From assembly GCF_027942865.1 (NCBI RefSeq), contig NC_134528.1, positions 29,645,232 through 29,709,231 on the forward strand: a DNA stretch of 64,000 nucleotides, written 5' to 3'. Positions 46,830 to 56,184 of the stretch are shown here, one piece after another. The notes below the pieces were generated by a model. The model saw only the letters and a program-made list of their open reading frames with translations. It had not been told where the DNA came from and searched no databases. This stretch comes from Odontesthes bonariensis. Its lineage: Eukaryota > Chordata > Actinopteri > Atheriniformes > Atherinopsidae. The number at the start of each line of letters is the position of its first letter. Position 1 is the first letter of the stretch. Made by a program: the position numbers and the translations under genes.

Positions 46830-49066
46830 CGGGTCGGGCCCTGCAGTGGCCAGACCCACAGCTGCAGGCGGGACGGGTCGGGATGCCAGATCCGACCCTG
46901 CCACTGAGACAGGAGATCCCTCCTGTCGGGGAGGCGCCACGGGGAACCGCTGCAGAGCCTGTGCAGCAGTGGAAACCACGTCCTCCCTGGCCAAAAGGGG
47001 GCTACCAACAGCAGCCTGTGGCCCTGCTGGAGGACCCTCTGTAGCGTAGGGACTATCAGAGGGATCGGCGGGAAAGCATAGAGGAGAACCTCTGGCCAGT
47101 CGTGGGCCAGAGCATCCTGTCCCAGGGGACTGCTCTCCTCTGTCAGAGAGAACCAGAGGGGGCAATGGGTCGACTCTTCTGAGGCAAAGAGGTCCACGTT
47201 TGCTCTGCCGAAGGTGGCCCAGATATTGAGCACCACCTCCGGATGGAGCTGCCAATCCCCCGGCGGAGGCTTGCCACGGGAGAGCAAGTCCGCCATCTGG
47301 TTGCGTTCCCCGGGCAAATACATTGCCCTTAGGCTGGCTAAGCGTGGTGCTGCCCACAGCAGGAGGTCCCGGGATGCCTGCAGTAGCAGTGCAGACCTGG
47401 TGCCACCTTGGTGGTTTATGTGGGAGACGGCCGAAACATTGTCCGACCGCACTAGTACATGTCGGCCCCTCAAGAAAGGGAGGAAAGCCTGCAACGCTCT
47501 GTGTACAGCCCGCAGCTCTAGTGCGTTGATGTGCTGTGAGCGGTCCCGCGCCGGCCACAGCCCCTGAGCTGTCCGGTTCTGCCACACGGCACCCCACCCC
47601 GAGAGGGAGGCGTCCGTCGTGACTGCCTCGCGACGGGATGCAATGGAGCCCCTGGGCATGCCCTGGAGGAGAAACGAGCGCTTCTTCCACGGGGCCAGGG
47701 CAAGAAGGCAACGGTGGGACACCGCGAGCCTCCTGTGCCGGTGTCTCTTGGCGTCCAGGTGAAAGCTGTGCAACCACCTCTGGAGGGGACGCAGCGACAG
47801 CAATCCTAAGGGGACCACAGCAGCCGCAGCTGTCAGTTTCCCCAGGACGCATAGGAACTCCACGTAGTGGAACCGCCTGCCTTCCCGGAACGGGAGGAGG
47901 TGGCGGAGGATGTCGTCCACCCGCCGCGGCGACGGGCAGGCCATCATGGTGACCGCATCGAGGGTCACCCCAAGAAAAACTGTGCTCTGTGATGGGACAA
48001 GGCCACTCTTTGTAAAATTCACCCTGAGGCCCAAACGGGCCACATGGGAAAGAAGACACGTCGTGTCGAGGGCCGCCTGAGACTGGGACGGCGCACAGAC
48101 GAGCCAGTCGTCCAGATACGGCAAGATCTTCATGCCCCGCGACTGTAGGCGCGAGAGGGCTGCCGTCACACACCTGGTGAACACCCGTGGGGAGAGGGAG
48201 AGACCAAACGGGAGCACCCTGAACTGGAAATGACGCCCCTGAAAGGCGAATCGCAGAAACTGCCGATGGTGTGGCGCCACAGGAACGTGAAAGTAGGCAT
48301 CCTCCAGGTCTATGGAGGTAAACCACTCCCCTCTGGAGACCGTACGCAGAACCTCTGCAGTGGTCAACATATGGAACCTCAAGACCTTCAGGAACCTGTT
48401 GAGGTTCCTGAGGTCGAGGATAGGTCGGAATCCGCCATCTTTCTTTGCTACCAGAAAGTAAGTCGAGTAGAACCCCCCGGGGTGCACCTGGGGGTCTACC
48501 GGTTCGATGGCACCCTTGCCCAGGAGGGCATACAGCCCCTGGGCGAGGGCTCGGGCTTTCGCCGGGTCGCGGATGACAGTCATCCTGACTCGGCCATGGA
48601 TCGGGGGCCGACGTCGGAACTGAAGTTCGTACCCGTGGGTCAAGGTGGAAAGAACCCACGGGTCCCTGGTGGAAGCAGCCCAGTAGCTGAGCCGCTGCTG
48701 GGAAAAAACGCCGACGGTCGGCCCCGTGGCCTCAGCGTCGGGCCCCCCGACCTCTAGAGGCTCCAGGGGCACGACGGTCGGTACGTGAGACCTGAGGACG
48801 CCCAGGGGGCAGTCGCTCAGGTGCCCGAAAGGGCTGCGCCTGCCGCTGAGCAGGCTGTGGGCGTGAGTACTGGGGCCGAAGGAGGCCCCTGGCCCGTGAG
48901 TGGGTGCCGCGCTGCGGGGCAGCTGGACGACCCCTAGGGTTGCCAGGCGGCGGCGCGCTTCTGTGAAGCTCAGACAGCTGCTGTCGGGTCTTCCCAGCTT
49001 GGACCGTGCGCTCGAGGGCTTCCAGAGCCGCGGAACCAAACAGCTCCCCCGGTTCCACCGGAACAC
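46823..49066 (-). CDS. DIRS reverse transcriptase-RNase H (ORF2)
   Basis: An uninterrupted 747-codon frame. The RT palm contains LVAKKDGGFRPILDLRNLN, FTSIDLEDAYFHVPV, RVLPFGLSLSPRVF and the catalytic ILPYLDDWLV. RNase H follows, with ITTDASLSGWGAVW, INALELRAVHRAL and VRSDNVSAVSHIN supplying the Asp/Glu/Asp residues. After it comes a conserved DIRS C-terminal region with NVDLFASEESTHCPLW. The frame overlaps ORF1 by about 335 bases, so the true start is uncertain and may use an internal ATG or translational coupling. It works with ORF1 and the recombinase in element replication. Confidence 0.9.
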   Translation of the reverse strand: MFRWNRGSCLVPRLWKPSSARSKLGRPDSSCLSFTEARRRLATLGVVQLPRSAAPTHGPGASFGPSTHAHSLLSGRRSPFGHLSDCPLGVLRSHVPTVVPLEPLEVGGPDAEATGPTVGVFSQQRLSYWAASTRDPWVLSTLTHGYELQFRRRPPIHGRVRMTVIRDPAKARALAQGLYALLGKGAIEPVDPQVHPGGFYSTYFLVAKKDGGFRPILDLRNLNRFLKVLRFHMLTTAEVLRTVSRGEWFTSIDLEDAYFHVPVAPHHRQFLRFAFQGRHFQFRVLPFGLSLSPRVFTRCVTAALSRLQSRGMKILPYLDDWLVCAPSQSQAALDTTCLLSHVARLGLRVNFTKSGLVPSQSTVFLGVTLDAVTMMACPSPRRVDDILRHLLPFREGRRFHYVEFLCVLGKLTAAAAVVPLGLLSLRPLQRWLHSFHLDAKRHRHRRLAVSHRCLLALAPWKKRSFLLQGMPRGSIASRREAVTTDASLSGWGAVWQNRTAQGLWPARDRSQHINALELRAVHRALQAFLPFLRGRHVLVRSDNVSAVSHINHQGGTRSALLLQASRDLLLWAAPRLASLRAMYLPGERNQMADLLSRGKPPPGDWQLHPEVVLNIWATFGRANVDLFASEESTHCPLWFSLTEESSPLGQDALAHDWPEVLLYAFPPIPLIVPTLQRVLQQGHRLLLVAPFWPGRTWFPLLHRLCSGSPWRLPDRRDLLSQWQGRIWHPDPSRLQLWVWPLQGPTRC

Positions 49067-50273
49067 TGCGGAGGGTTCTCCTGCAGGCCTCCGAGAGAGG
49101 GGACTGCGCCAACCAAACCTGGCGGCGAGCCTGTACGAGAGTAGCCATTACTCGTCCCAACTCCCTGGACATCAGTGCAAAGGCCTGTAGAGAGGCGTCA
49201 GTAATACCGTGGACAGAAGTGTCCAGCTCAGTCTCCTGCAGGGATGACGACAGGGCGAGCAGCAGGTGGGACATGGAATTACCCATGCGAGCCATACGTG
49301 CTGCCGCCTCATAGGCCTTCGACAGCGATTCGTCCGTAACCCGGCACTGGGGGCGAGGACACCTCGCCTCCTGTCTCAGAGCCTCATTGGGTGAGACGAT
49401 CAGGGCGGCGATAGTGGGCTCAACCGCTGGCATGCGGTCCAGGCCGAACTTGGAGGCGTCCTGCATGGCTGCCAGGGTCCGAGCATCAGCTGTCGGACGG
49501 GCAGGGGCCCTAGGGTCCCTCCAGAACTTCTGTAATTCCCTCAGATACTCTTCTGATGGAGGTACAGTTAGTTCAGCGGGGGTTGAGGAGCGCCTGAAAA
49601 AGGCACTGGCTGAAGCTGGCTGAGCCTGCGGCACGTCCAGCTGTAGCCTGGCTAGAGCCGTACGGATGGCGGCTCCCACAGAGCCGTCCTCACTACCACC
49701 CGCAGAGCCACGGGCTGAAGAAAGGGAGCCCGCTGCAGAAGGATGGGAGGCTTCGTCTCCCAGGAGCACGTCCGGAGCGTAGTCCTGAAACATAGTAGCC
49801 GAAGCTGCTATGGAAAACGCATCCTCCTCCGGCCCGAAGGAGGCCGCTGGAGGAACAAGGGCACCTGGCAGGGTTGCTCCAGCCCCAGGCTGGAGAGCCA
49901 GGAGGAGGGACTTCATGCTGTCAAGCTCCGCTGTCAGCTGATCCACTCTAGAAGTAAGCCCGGACCCCTTGGCCCTCTTCCCGGAGGTGGGGCCTGCAGT
50001 CTCAGCAGGCCGACGCCGTGGTTGGGTAGACCGAGACGGGGCCAGCCGCTGGTCAGGGGTCAACTGAGGAGACAAGGGAGGGCCCAACAGGCGCTCTACC
50101 TCGGCCAGCCTTGCAGCCCTGACAGCATGAGGCAAAATGCCACAATTCATGCAGGACTCGTCTGAGAGACCCTGCCTCAGATGTCCGAGGCCGAGGCATG
50201 AAGGACACAGATCATGGCCATCCTCAAGCTGTAGAGGAGCCATACAGGCCGAGCAGGAGTGGTTGTGATCCAT
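48732..50273 (-). CDS. DIRS ORF1, gag-like protein
   Basis: An open frame of 513 residues starting MDHNHSCSACMAPL. The N-terminus carries a Cys/His cluster (CSACMAPLQLEDGHDLCPSC, then a CMNC pair) that could form a zinc finger. A Pro/Arg-rich basic stretch follows, then a helical region with repeated Ala/Leu/Glu, and the C-terminus is Arg/Pro/Gln-rich. Position first in the element and overlap with ORF2 suggest a nucleocapsid-type role. This is inferred from position and composition, not from a recognised domain. Confidence 0.8.
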   Translation of the reverse strand: MDHNHSCSACMAPLQLEDGHDLCPSCLGLGHLRQGLSDESCMNCGILPHAVRAARLAEVERLLGPPLSPQLTPDQRLAPSRSTQPRRRPAETAGPTSGKRAKGSGLTSRVDQLTAELDSMKSLLLALQPGAGATLPGALVPPAASFGPEEDAFSIAASATMFQDYAPDVLLGDEASHPSAAGSLSSARGSAGGSEDGSVGAAIRTALARLQLDVPQAQPASASAFFRRSSTPAELTVPPSEEYLRELQKFWRDPRAPARPTADARTLAAMQDASKFGLDRMPAVEPTIAALIVSPNEALRQEARCPRPQCRVTDESLSKAYEAAARMARMGNSMSHLLLALSSSLQETELDTSVHGITDASLQAFALMSRELGRVMATLVQARRQVWLAQSPLSEACRRTLRSVPVEPGELFGSAALEALERTVQAGKTRQQLSELHRSAPPPGNPRGRPAAPQRGTHSRARGLLRPQYSRPQPAQRQAQPFRAPERLPPGRPQVSRTDRRAPGASRGRGARR

Positions 50274-50293
50274 GTCGGGACCACCTCTAGCTC

Positions 50294-50295
<2 letters not shown>

Positions 50296-50336
<41 letters not shown>
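50296..50336. repeat. (TA)n(CA)n microsatellite
   Basis: About twelve TA units are followed by about eight CA units, immediately upstream of DIRS ORF1 on the minus strand. Confidence 0.95.
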
Positions 50337-50402
50337 GTGTATTTGACGATAGTACGTATTTATGAATTCTTATTCATATATGTCTTCTTCTTAGTTATAG
50401 AT

Positions 50403-51240
50403 GAATGCTGGGAGAGGGAGCCGTAAACGGTGCCTTCGCCAACAATCAACTATAGGCCCCTTGGAGAGGGGCAAGTGAAGGTTTTATTTATTTATTATTT
50501 AAAGAAAATTCTTCACTTATAGATTTTCATACAAAAGAAAATCCTGTACTCATAGATGAATGCTGGGAGAGGGAGCCGTAAACGGTGCCTTTGCCAACAA
50601 TCAACTATAGGCCGCCTGTTCTGGGAGCGGGGGGCGCACACGCCGCCGTGCACCAGGAGAGGGGCTGCTGTAATTATACAATGTCTATAGTTGGATGCCG
50701 GGAGCGGGAGCCGCACACGGTGCCTTCACCGACAACCACTATAGGCCACCTGTTCTGGGAGCGGGGGGCGCACACGCCGCCTTACACCAGGAGAGGGGCT
50801 ATTGCTGTATTTATACACCGTCTATAGGTGGATGCCGGGAGCGGGAGCCGCAAACGGTGCCTTCGCCGACAACCACTATAGGCCGCCTGTGCTGGGAGCG
50901 GGGGGCGCACACGCCGCCTTACACCAGGAGAGGGGCTAGTGCAAGTTCTATTAGCTATAGCTGGATGCCGGGAGCGGGAGCCGCACACGGTGCCTTCACC
51001 GACAACCACTATAGGCCACCTGTTCTGGGAGCGGGGGGCGCACACGCCGCCGTGCACCAGGAGAGGGGCAGAACAATAGCAGCAACAAAATCAAAGAACC
51101 GGCACAACGAGTTGGCCGCTTAACATAAGTAGGTTACAGATGCCGGGAGGGGACTAGCAATGTAGCTTCACCGACAATGCAACTATAAACAGACTGTTAC
51201 TCACGTGCAGCGCACAGCACCGGGAGAAGGAGCGAGCATG
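50403..51240 (-). repeat. Tandem array of about 135-bp units in the DIRS leader
   Basis: Units begin near 50403, 50559, 50695, 50832, 50966 and, in degenerate form, 51138. Each contains GGGAGCGGGAGCCG, CGGTGCCTTC, GACAACCACTATAGGCC and, except the first and last, GGGGCGCACACGCCGCC. Internal units are near-identical; the outer two are diverged or shortened. The array fills the leader between the 5' inverted repeat and ORF1. Confidence 0.9.
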
Positions 51241-51466
51241 CTACCTAGACCGGCGCTTGTAACAGCTGGTCAGTAAACTTCATCAGCCGAGGGAAAAAAA
51301 GGTTACATACCTCTCGGCAGTTCGCCGCGGTCTCTGAAGGGCGAGCAGCTCGCAGCCTCGACGGGACGTCGCGAGACCACCAGCAGCGAACGATGAAGCA
51401 GAATTGGTTTTAGAATTCGTCTCATATGCAGACGCAGTACTTACCTTGCGCAGCGAGAAGATGAAA

Positions 51467-51613
51467 AAGGACTGACCTGCTGATGTTGCCGGAAGTATAT
51501 AGGCTCTCCGGGGTCAGCAGGGGGTCACGAGTGACGTTGTTGGTATTAACACTCGACCTGCGCATGCGCAAGATGTATCATCCAGTGCTTGAAAGCACCG
51601 CCTCTGGCGGTCA
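51467..51613 (-). repeat. DIRS inverted terminal repeat, 5' side
   Basis: Reverse complement of 45465-45611 with no difference seen over 147 bases. Together with a further short unique end (to 51631), it forms the 5' terminus of the element. Confidence 0.92.
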
Positions 51614-51631
51614 GTAAGGATGAAATAGAAC

Positions 51632-51745
51632 AGCCTTGCCACTCTCTATTAAGCCCCATTGTGCCGGCTTTTTTGGCTGCAGTTCCACCAGAATTCCACT
51701 GGGGGCGTCGGTGGAGACCAGAATGAATGGGGCCCAACAGAGCTA
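51632..51745. repeat. Left part of an interrupted inverted repeat
   Basis: The block containing GGCTGCAGTTCCACC and GGAGACCAGAATGAATGG recurs inverted at 55565-55645. The LINE lies between the two arms. It is probably a foldback part of the hAT-like host element or of another element inside it. Confidence 0.65.
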
Positions 51746-54700
51746 GATTCAATTCAATTCAATTCAATTCAATTCAAAAATACTTTATTTATCCCAGAGG
51801 GATATTAAATGTTGATGTAGCTCAATTAAATCAAAGAGTTATTATAGATGCTGATGGCTGTGGGCAGGAAAGATTTCCTGTAGCGGTCCGTTTTGCATCC
51901 AAACTGAAGAAGCCTTTGACTGAAGAGACTCTGTTTTCTGATAACAGTCTCATGGAGAGGATGTTCAGGGTTGTCCATAATTCTCTTGATTTTATGCAAA
52001 ATCCTTCTTTGCATTATTGTCTCCAGAGGTTCCACAGTCGTCCCCAGAACAGAACCAGCCTTCTTTATCAGGTTGTTGAGTCTTTTTAGGTCCCTGGTTC
52101 TGATGCTGCTGCCCCAACAGATGACGCCAGAGGAAATGACGCTTTCAACAACAGACTTGTAGAAGATCTGCAACATCTTGTTGCAAACCTTGAAGGACCT
52201 TAGCTTCCTCAAGAAGTACAGTCTGCTCTGTCCTTTCTTGTAGATTGCTTCACTGTTGTGTCTCCAGTCCAGTCTGTTGTCCACATGAACCACCAAGGTA
52301 TTTATATTCCTCAACCACCTCCACTTCTTCTCCCATGATGGAAACAGGGTTCGATCTGACCTTGTTTCTCCTGAAATCTACAATCATCTCCTTTGTTTTG
52401 TTAACATTCAAGATGAGATGATTGTTCCCACACCATGCCACAAAGCGGTCCACCAGCTCTCTGTGGAAGCTGAGCTTCTTGTCCATCTCTGATACACCCG
52501 ACAACTGCAGAGTCATCTGAATATTTCTGTAGATGACAGGAGTCTGACTTGTACTGGAAGTCTGAAGTGTACAGAGTGAAAAGGAATGGTGAGAGTACAG
52601 TCCCCTGTGGTGCTCCTGTGCTGCTGATCACCTGGTTAGACACACAATTCTTCAGTCTGACAAACTGTGGTCTGTTTGTCAGGTAGTCATTAATCCAGGT
52701 GATTGTTGAGGCCTCCACCTGAGTCTTCTGGAGTTTCAGACGAAGCAGATCAGGCTGGATTGTGTTAAATGCACTGGAGAAATCAAAGAACATGATCCTC
52801 ACAGTGCTGCCTGCTTTGTCCAGATGACAGTGGGTTTGTTGAAGCAGGTGTATGATAGCGTCTTCAACTCCAACTCCATGGCGATAAGCAAACTGCAGGG
52901 GGTCCTGATATGTGCTGGTTTGCTTACACAGGTGGGTCAACAGGAGTCTCTCCAGGACCTTCATGATGTGGGATGTCAGGGCAACAGGTCTGTAGTCATT
53001 GATGTCTGAAGGGTGAGTTTTCTTTGGTACCGGAACCAGACAGGATGTCTTCCACAACAGTGGTACCTTCTCTTGGGTCAAGCTAAGGTTGAAAAGGTGT
53101 TGCAGAATCCCACAGAGCTGCTCTGCACAGGCCTTCAGGACTCTGGGGCTGACACCATCTGGACCTGCAGCCTTGTTCCGGTTCAGTCTTTCCAACTGCC
53201 TCTTCACCTGACTTCTAGAAACAGAAAAGTGGGAGGGGGAGGCAAAGGGGACAGCAGCATCTCCTGATTGGGTTGATGACAAATTAGTGGAAGCAGAAGA
53301 ATCCATGACTGAGGTGGAGGTGGAGATGTTACAGGAAAGCTGTGGGTCAGAGGAGGGTGGGGTGTCTCTTTGGCTGAGAACAGGAGGGGAGGATGGTGAG
53401 CTTGTTCCTGAACTGAACCTGTTGAAGAATGTGTTCAGCTCATTTGCTCTGTCCAGACTTCCATCCATCCGATCCTCCCTCTGCTTGAGGCCTGTGATCT
53501 TCTTCATCCCTGACCACACATCTCTGATATTGTTCCTCTGCAGTTTACTCTCAAGCTTCTTTCTATACACTTCCTTGCTCTCTCTGATCTTGACTTTGAG
53601 CTGCTTCTGTATACTCCTCAGTAACTCCCTGTCTCGCTCCCTAAAGGCTCTTTTTTTCTTGTTCAATAGTTCCTTTAGCTCACTGGTGATCCAGGGTTTG
53701 TTATTAGGGAAGCATCTCACTGTTCTGGTGGGGATGGTGTTGTCCACACAGAAGTTTATATAGTCAGTCACACACTCAGTCATGGCATTAATGTCCTCTC
53801 CATGTGGCTTACAAAGAGAAATCCAATCGGTTGCATCAAAACAACCCTGTAAGGCTTCTTCAGCTTCCTCTGACCACTTTCTAACAGTCCTTTTTGTGAC
53901 AGGTAGTCTCTGGACAAGGGGTTTATATGCTGAACAGAGAAAAACAAGGTTGTGATCTGATTTACCCAGGGGAGGTCTTGATTTGGAAATGTATGAATCC
54001 TTGACATTTGTGTAAAACAAATCCAATGTCTTGTTTTCTCTGGTAGAGCAGCTGACAAACTGTTGAAAAGTTGGCAGTGTAGCAGAGAGTGAGGCATGAT
54101 TAAAATCACCAGATATTGCCACAAAAGAATTGGGGTGTTGAGTCTGTATCTTAGCAACAATGGAACTGATGACATCACATGCAGTGTCGGCAACAGCTGA
54201 GGGTGGAATGTAAACAGCCACCAAAACAACACTGGTGAACTCTCTTGGCAAATAATATGGACGAAAACCCACTGCCAATAGTTCAATGTCAGGACTGCAG
54301 AGACGACTCTTCACAGTAACATGTCCTGGGTGACACCATCTGTTGTTGACAAGCACTGCCAATCCACCCCCTTTCCTTTTCCTGCTACTCTTTATATCTC
54401 GATCTGCTCGTACAGTCAGGAAGCCCGGCAGAGAGACGCTGGAGTCGGGTATATGATCCTGTAGCCATGTCTCAGTAAAACACATAATGCTACATTCCCG
54501 ATATTCTTGCTGAGTCCTTATCAAGGCTAGAAGTTCATCCAACTTGTTAGCTAACGATCTTACATTGCCCATGATGATGGACGGCAGAGATGGTTTCTTC
54601 TTTCTTTCTCTCCTCTTTGCTCCTGCTCTGCATCCACGACGCCTCCTTTTCAATTCCAGTGGGATTTCTGGCTTCAGTTGTCGAATTATTTCTGCTTTTC

Positions 54701-54860
54701 CAATGTTATTCAGCTGCTCCCTGTTGTAAACCACCTTGTTGCTATGGTGATGCATCATGACAAAAGAGTAAAATATACAAAAGTATTGGGAAAAGCACAG
54801 CATCCAAGGTAGGAAGGAACAGTTGTCCAAAAAATGCAATTTCTTCCAAGAAATAACAGG
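51746..54860 (-). mobile_element. Rex1/CR1-like non-LTR retrotransposon, near full length
   Basis: The minus-strand LINE ends at about 51746 with a TTCAA pentamer array (51749-51775) and the 3' motif CTTTATTTATCCCAGAGGG. The body encodes endonuclease and reverse transcriptase. The 5' limit near 54860 is approximate. Clade assignment to Rex1/CR1-like is by resemblance of the 3' end and endonuclease. Confidence 0.8.
51826..54839 (-). pseudogene. Endonuclease/RT polyprotein of the Rex1-like LINE, frameshifted
   Basis: The main frame (54839-52401) carries the APE endonuclease (IIMGNVRSLANKLDELLALI, CFTETWLQD, VAISGDFNHASL, GKSDHNLVFL). The reverse transcriptase follows, with AGPDGVSPRVLKACAEQL, FFDFSSAFNTIQP, STGAPQGTVLSPFLFTLY and the catalytic KYSDDSAVV. 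The frame is lost near 52510 and continues in another frame (52516-52250: NKTKEMIVDFRR, EYKYLGG), then again to 51826 with the C-terminal KSVVESVISSGVICWG region. Two frame breaks make this copy inactive. It is nested in the hAT-like element. Confidence 0.85.
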
Positions 54861-55979
54861 AATGAAATTTAGAAAAAAAGAAAAATCTCAATGTGAGGTA
54901 CAGAGCTACTCCAACGTGCTGCCACCCTCAGCAGCGCATTCTAGAACACATGATAAAACAAAAAAACAAACTCAGATGCTACAAATGGTCAGTTTCACCT
55001 AAGTCTCCTCAAGAGCGCTCAGATTTGAATGTAGTTTCTGAGAGCTCAACATGGGTTTCAAGTCAAAAATCTACTGAACGAGTACATATATCCCTTTGAT
55101 TTCTTACAGGTTGGCTTCTTGTTGTCCACAACACGCTAGCATTGTGCTAATGACAGCTGTTCGACCGGCGAAAGAATGAATTACGACCAGAGGCACCGCT
55201 TGACGGCTGGCTCCATACCAAGCGACAACAGAATTAAGATGGACTTTTTCCGCTTATGTTACCACACATTCTCTCTTACTACAGCTCTTCCTTGAAAACG
55301 CTGCTGCCTTTGAGACCAACCACAGATTCTATAATACTAGATAGGCTGTGGACCAACAACTGTTGCCGTAAAGCGGCATCTCCGGTCATAAGCTATGTAT
55401 GACGTCATATACACTTCAAATCCTTTTTTTAAGCAAATGAGTGGCTCTAAAAATCTAAAACTCAGCCATGGGTATTTTCTAAACATCCTCTTTCAAACAC
55501 AACATTCGAATTACTAGAGAAAAAATTATATCTTGAGATAAGGGCACGCTAGGGCGTATAGCTCCATAGGACTCCATTCATTCTGGTCTCCAAAATTGAG
55601 CGCCCCACGTGGAAAGAGGGTGGAACTGCAACCAAAATTGCCTCGTTGGAAACCGGAAATGCACCGTGAGTGGCGAATCTGTACTATTATAGAATCTGTG
55701 GTGTTATTCGATTCAAGTGAATTTAGGATTTGCCATGTCTAACTAGTCACCCTAAAATCGACTAGAATGGAAGAAATTGCATTTAAGGAATGCAAAATTT
55801 TCTAGAGGAAGGCCCCACACTCTGCACTATTGCATATTCATAAAATGTATACATGTATCTACATCATATCTAGACAGATATATATATATATCTGTACTGT
55901 GGAACAACTTCTGAAATGCGTGTCGCGAACTGACCCATTGAAATCTCACTCCAAGGTTTTTGGAAAAGTTGGCAACCCT
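54861..55979. other. Remaining right part of the hAT-like element
   Basis: No gene is seen. It contains the right arm of the inverted repeat (55565-55645). A short inverted pair based on CCACAGATTCTATAATA lies at about 55320-55340 and 55683-55703. A (AT)n tract is at about 55874-55891. The stretch just before 55980 carries the right terminal sequence. Confidence 0.5.
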
Positions 55980-56184
55980 GTGTTAAGGCGGTTCTGATTT
56001 CAGAAAATGACCAACAAGTAAGTAAGCTAATGTAAAAACAACTACATCTCAGTAAGGTAAACTGTGTCAATGAAACACGACACACTAACTGTGTTAGCTG
56101 TTTTTTGTCGGCTGTCTGTAGCCATGACGGTATATTTTGGAGGCTCTTCAGTGTCATTGGTTGACAGAAAGACATATTCAGCGT

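Larger units (their letters stand above)
45423..51631 (-). mobile_element. DIRS1-like tyrosine-recombinase retrotransposon, structurally complete
   Basis: The element of about 6.2 kb is on the minus strand. It has inverted terminal repeats, an internal complementary region near its 3' end, and three long minus-strand frames: ORF1 (50273-48732), RT/RNase H (49066-46823) and tyrosine recombinase (46829-45804). Both ends begin or end with AAC. There is no LTR and no integrase of the DDE type. This is the architecture of DIRS1-group elements, which circularise and insert by site-specific recombination. All three frames are open over their full length, so the copy may be autonomous or recently so. 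Confidence 0.93.
45085..55987. mobile_element. hAT-like element interrupted by later insertions
   Basis: CAGGGTTGCCAACT at 45092 is mirrored by AGTTGGCAACCCTG ending at 55980, and both are bordered by TGTTAAG (45085-45091 and 55981-55987). An 8-bp duplication GTGTTAAG is obtained if the terminal G at 55980 is counted as target. The CAGGG start and 8-bp duplication fit hAT. Removing the DIRS element (45423-51631) and the LINE (51746-54860) leaves about 1.6 kb with no transposase, so the host element was non-autonomous. Confidence 0.6.

Noticed and set aside
45984-47952. Plus-strand frames of 60-117 codons across the DIRS element
   Set aside because: Shadows of the GC-rich minus-strand coding frames.
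46830-48659. The first two thirds of the 951-codon minus-strand frame as part of the recombinase protein
   Set aside because: This part is the RT/RNase H coding region read in another frame. Recombinase homology starts only at about 46829, where an ATG overlaps the RT stop.
53287-53763. 158-codon plus-strand frame over the LINE
   Set aside because: Antisense of the LINE endonuclease/RT coding region.
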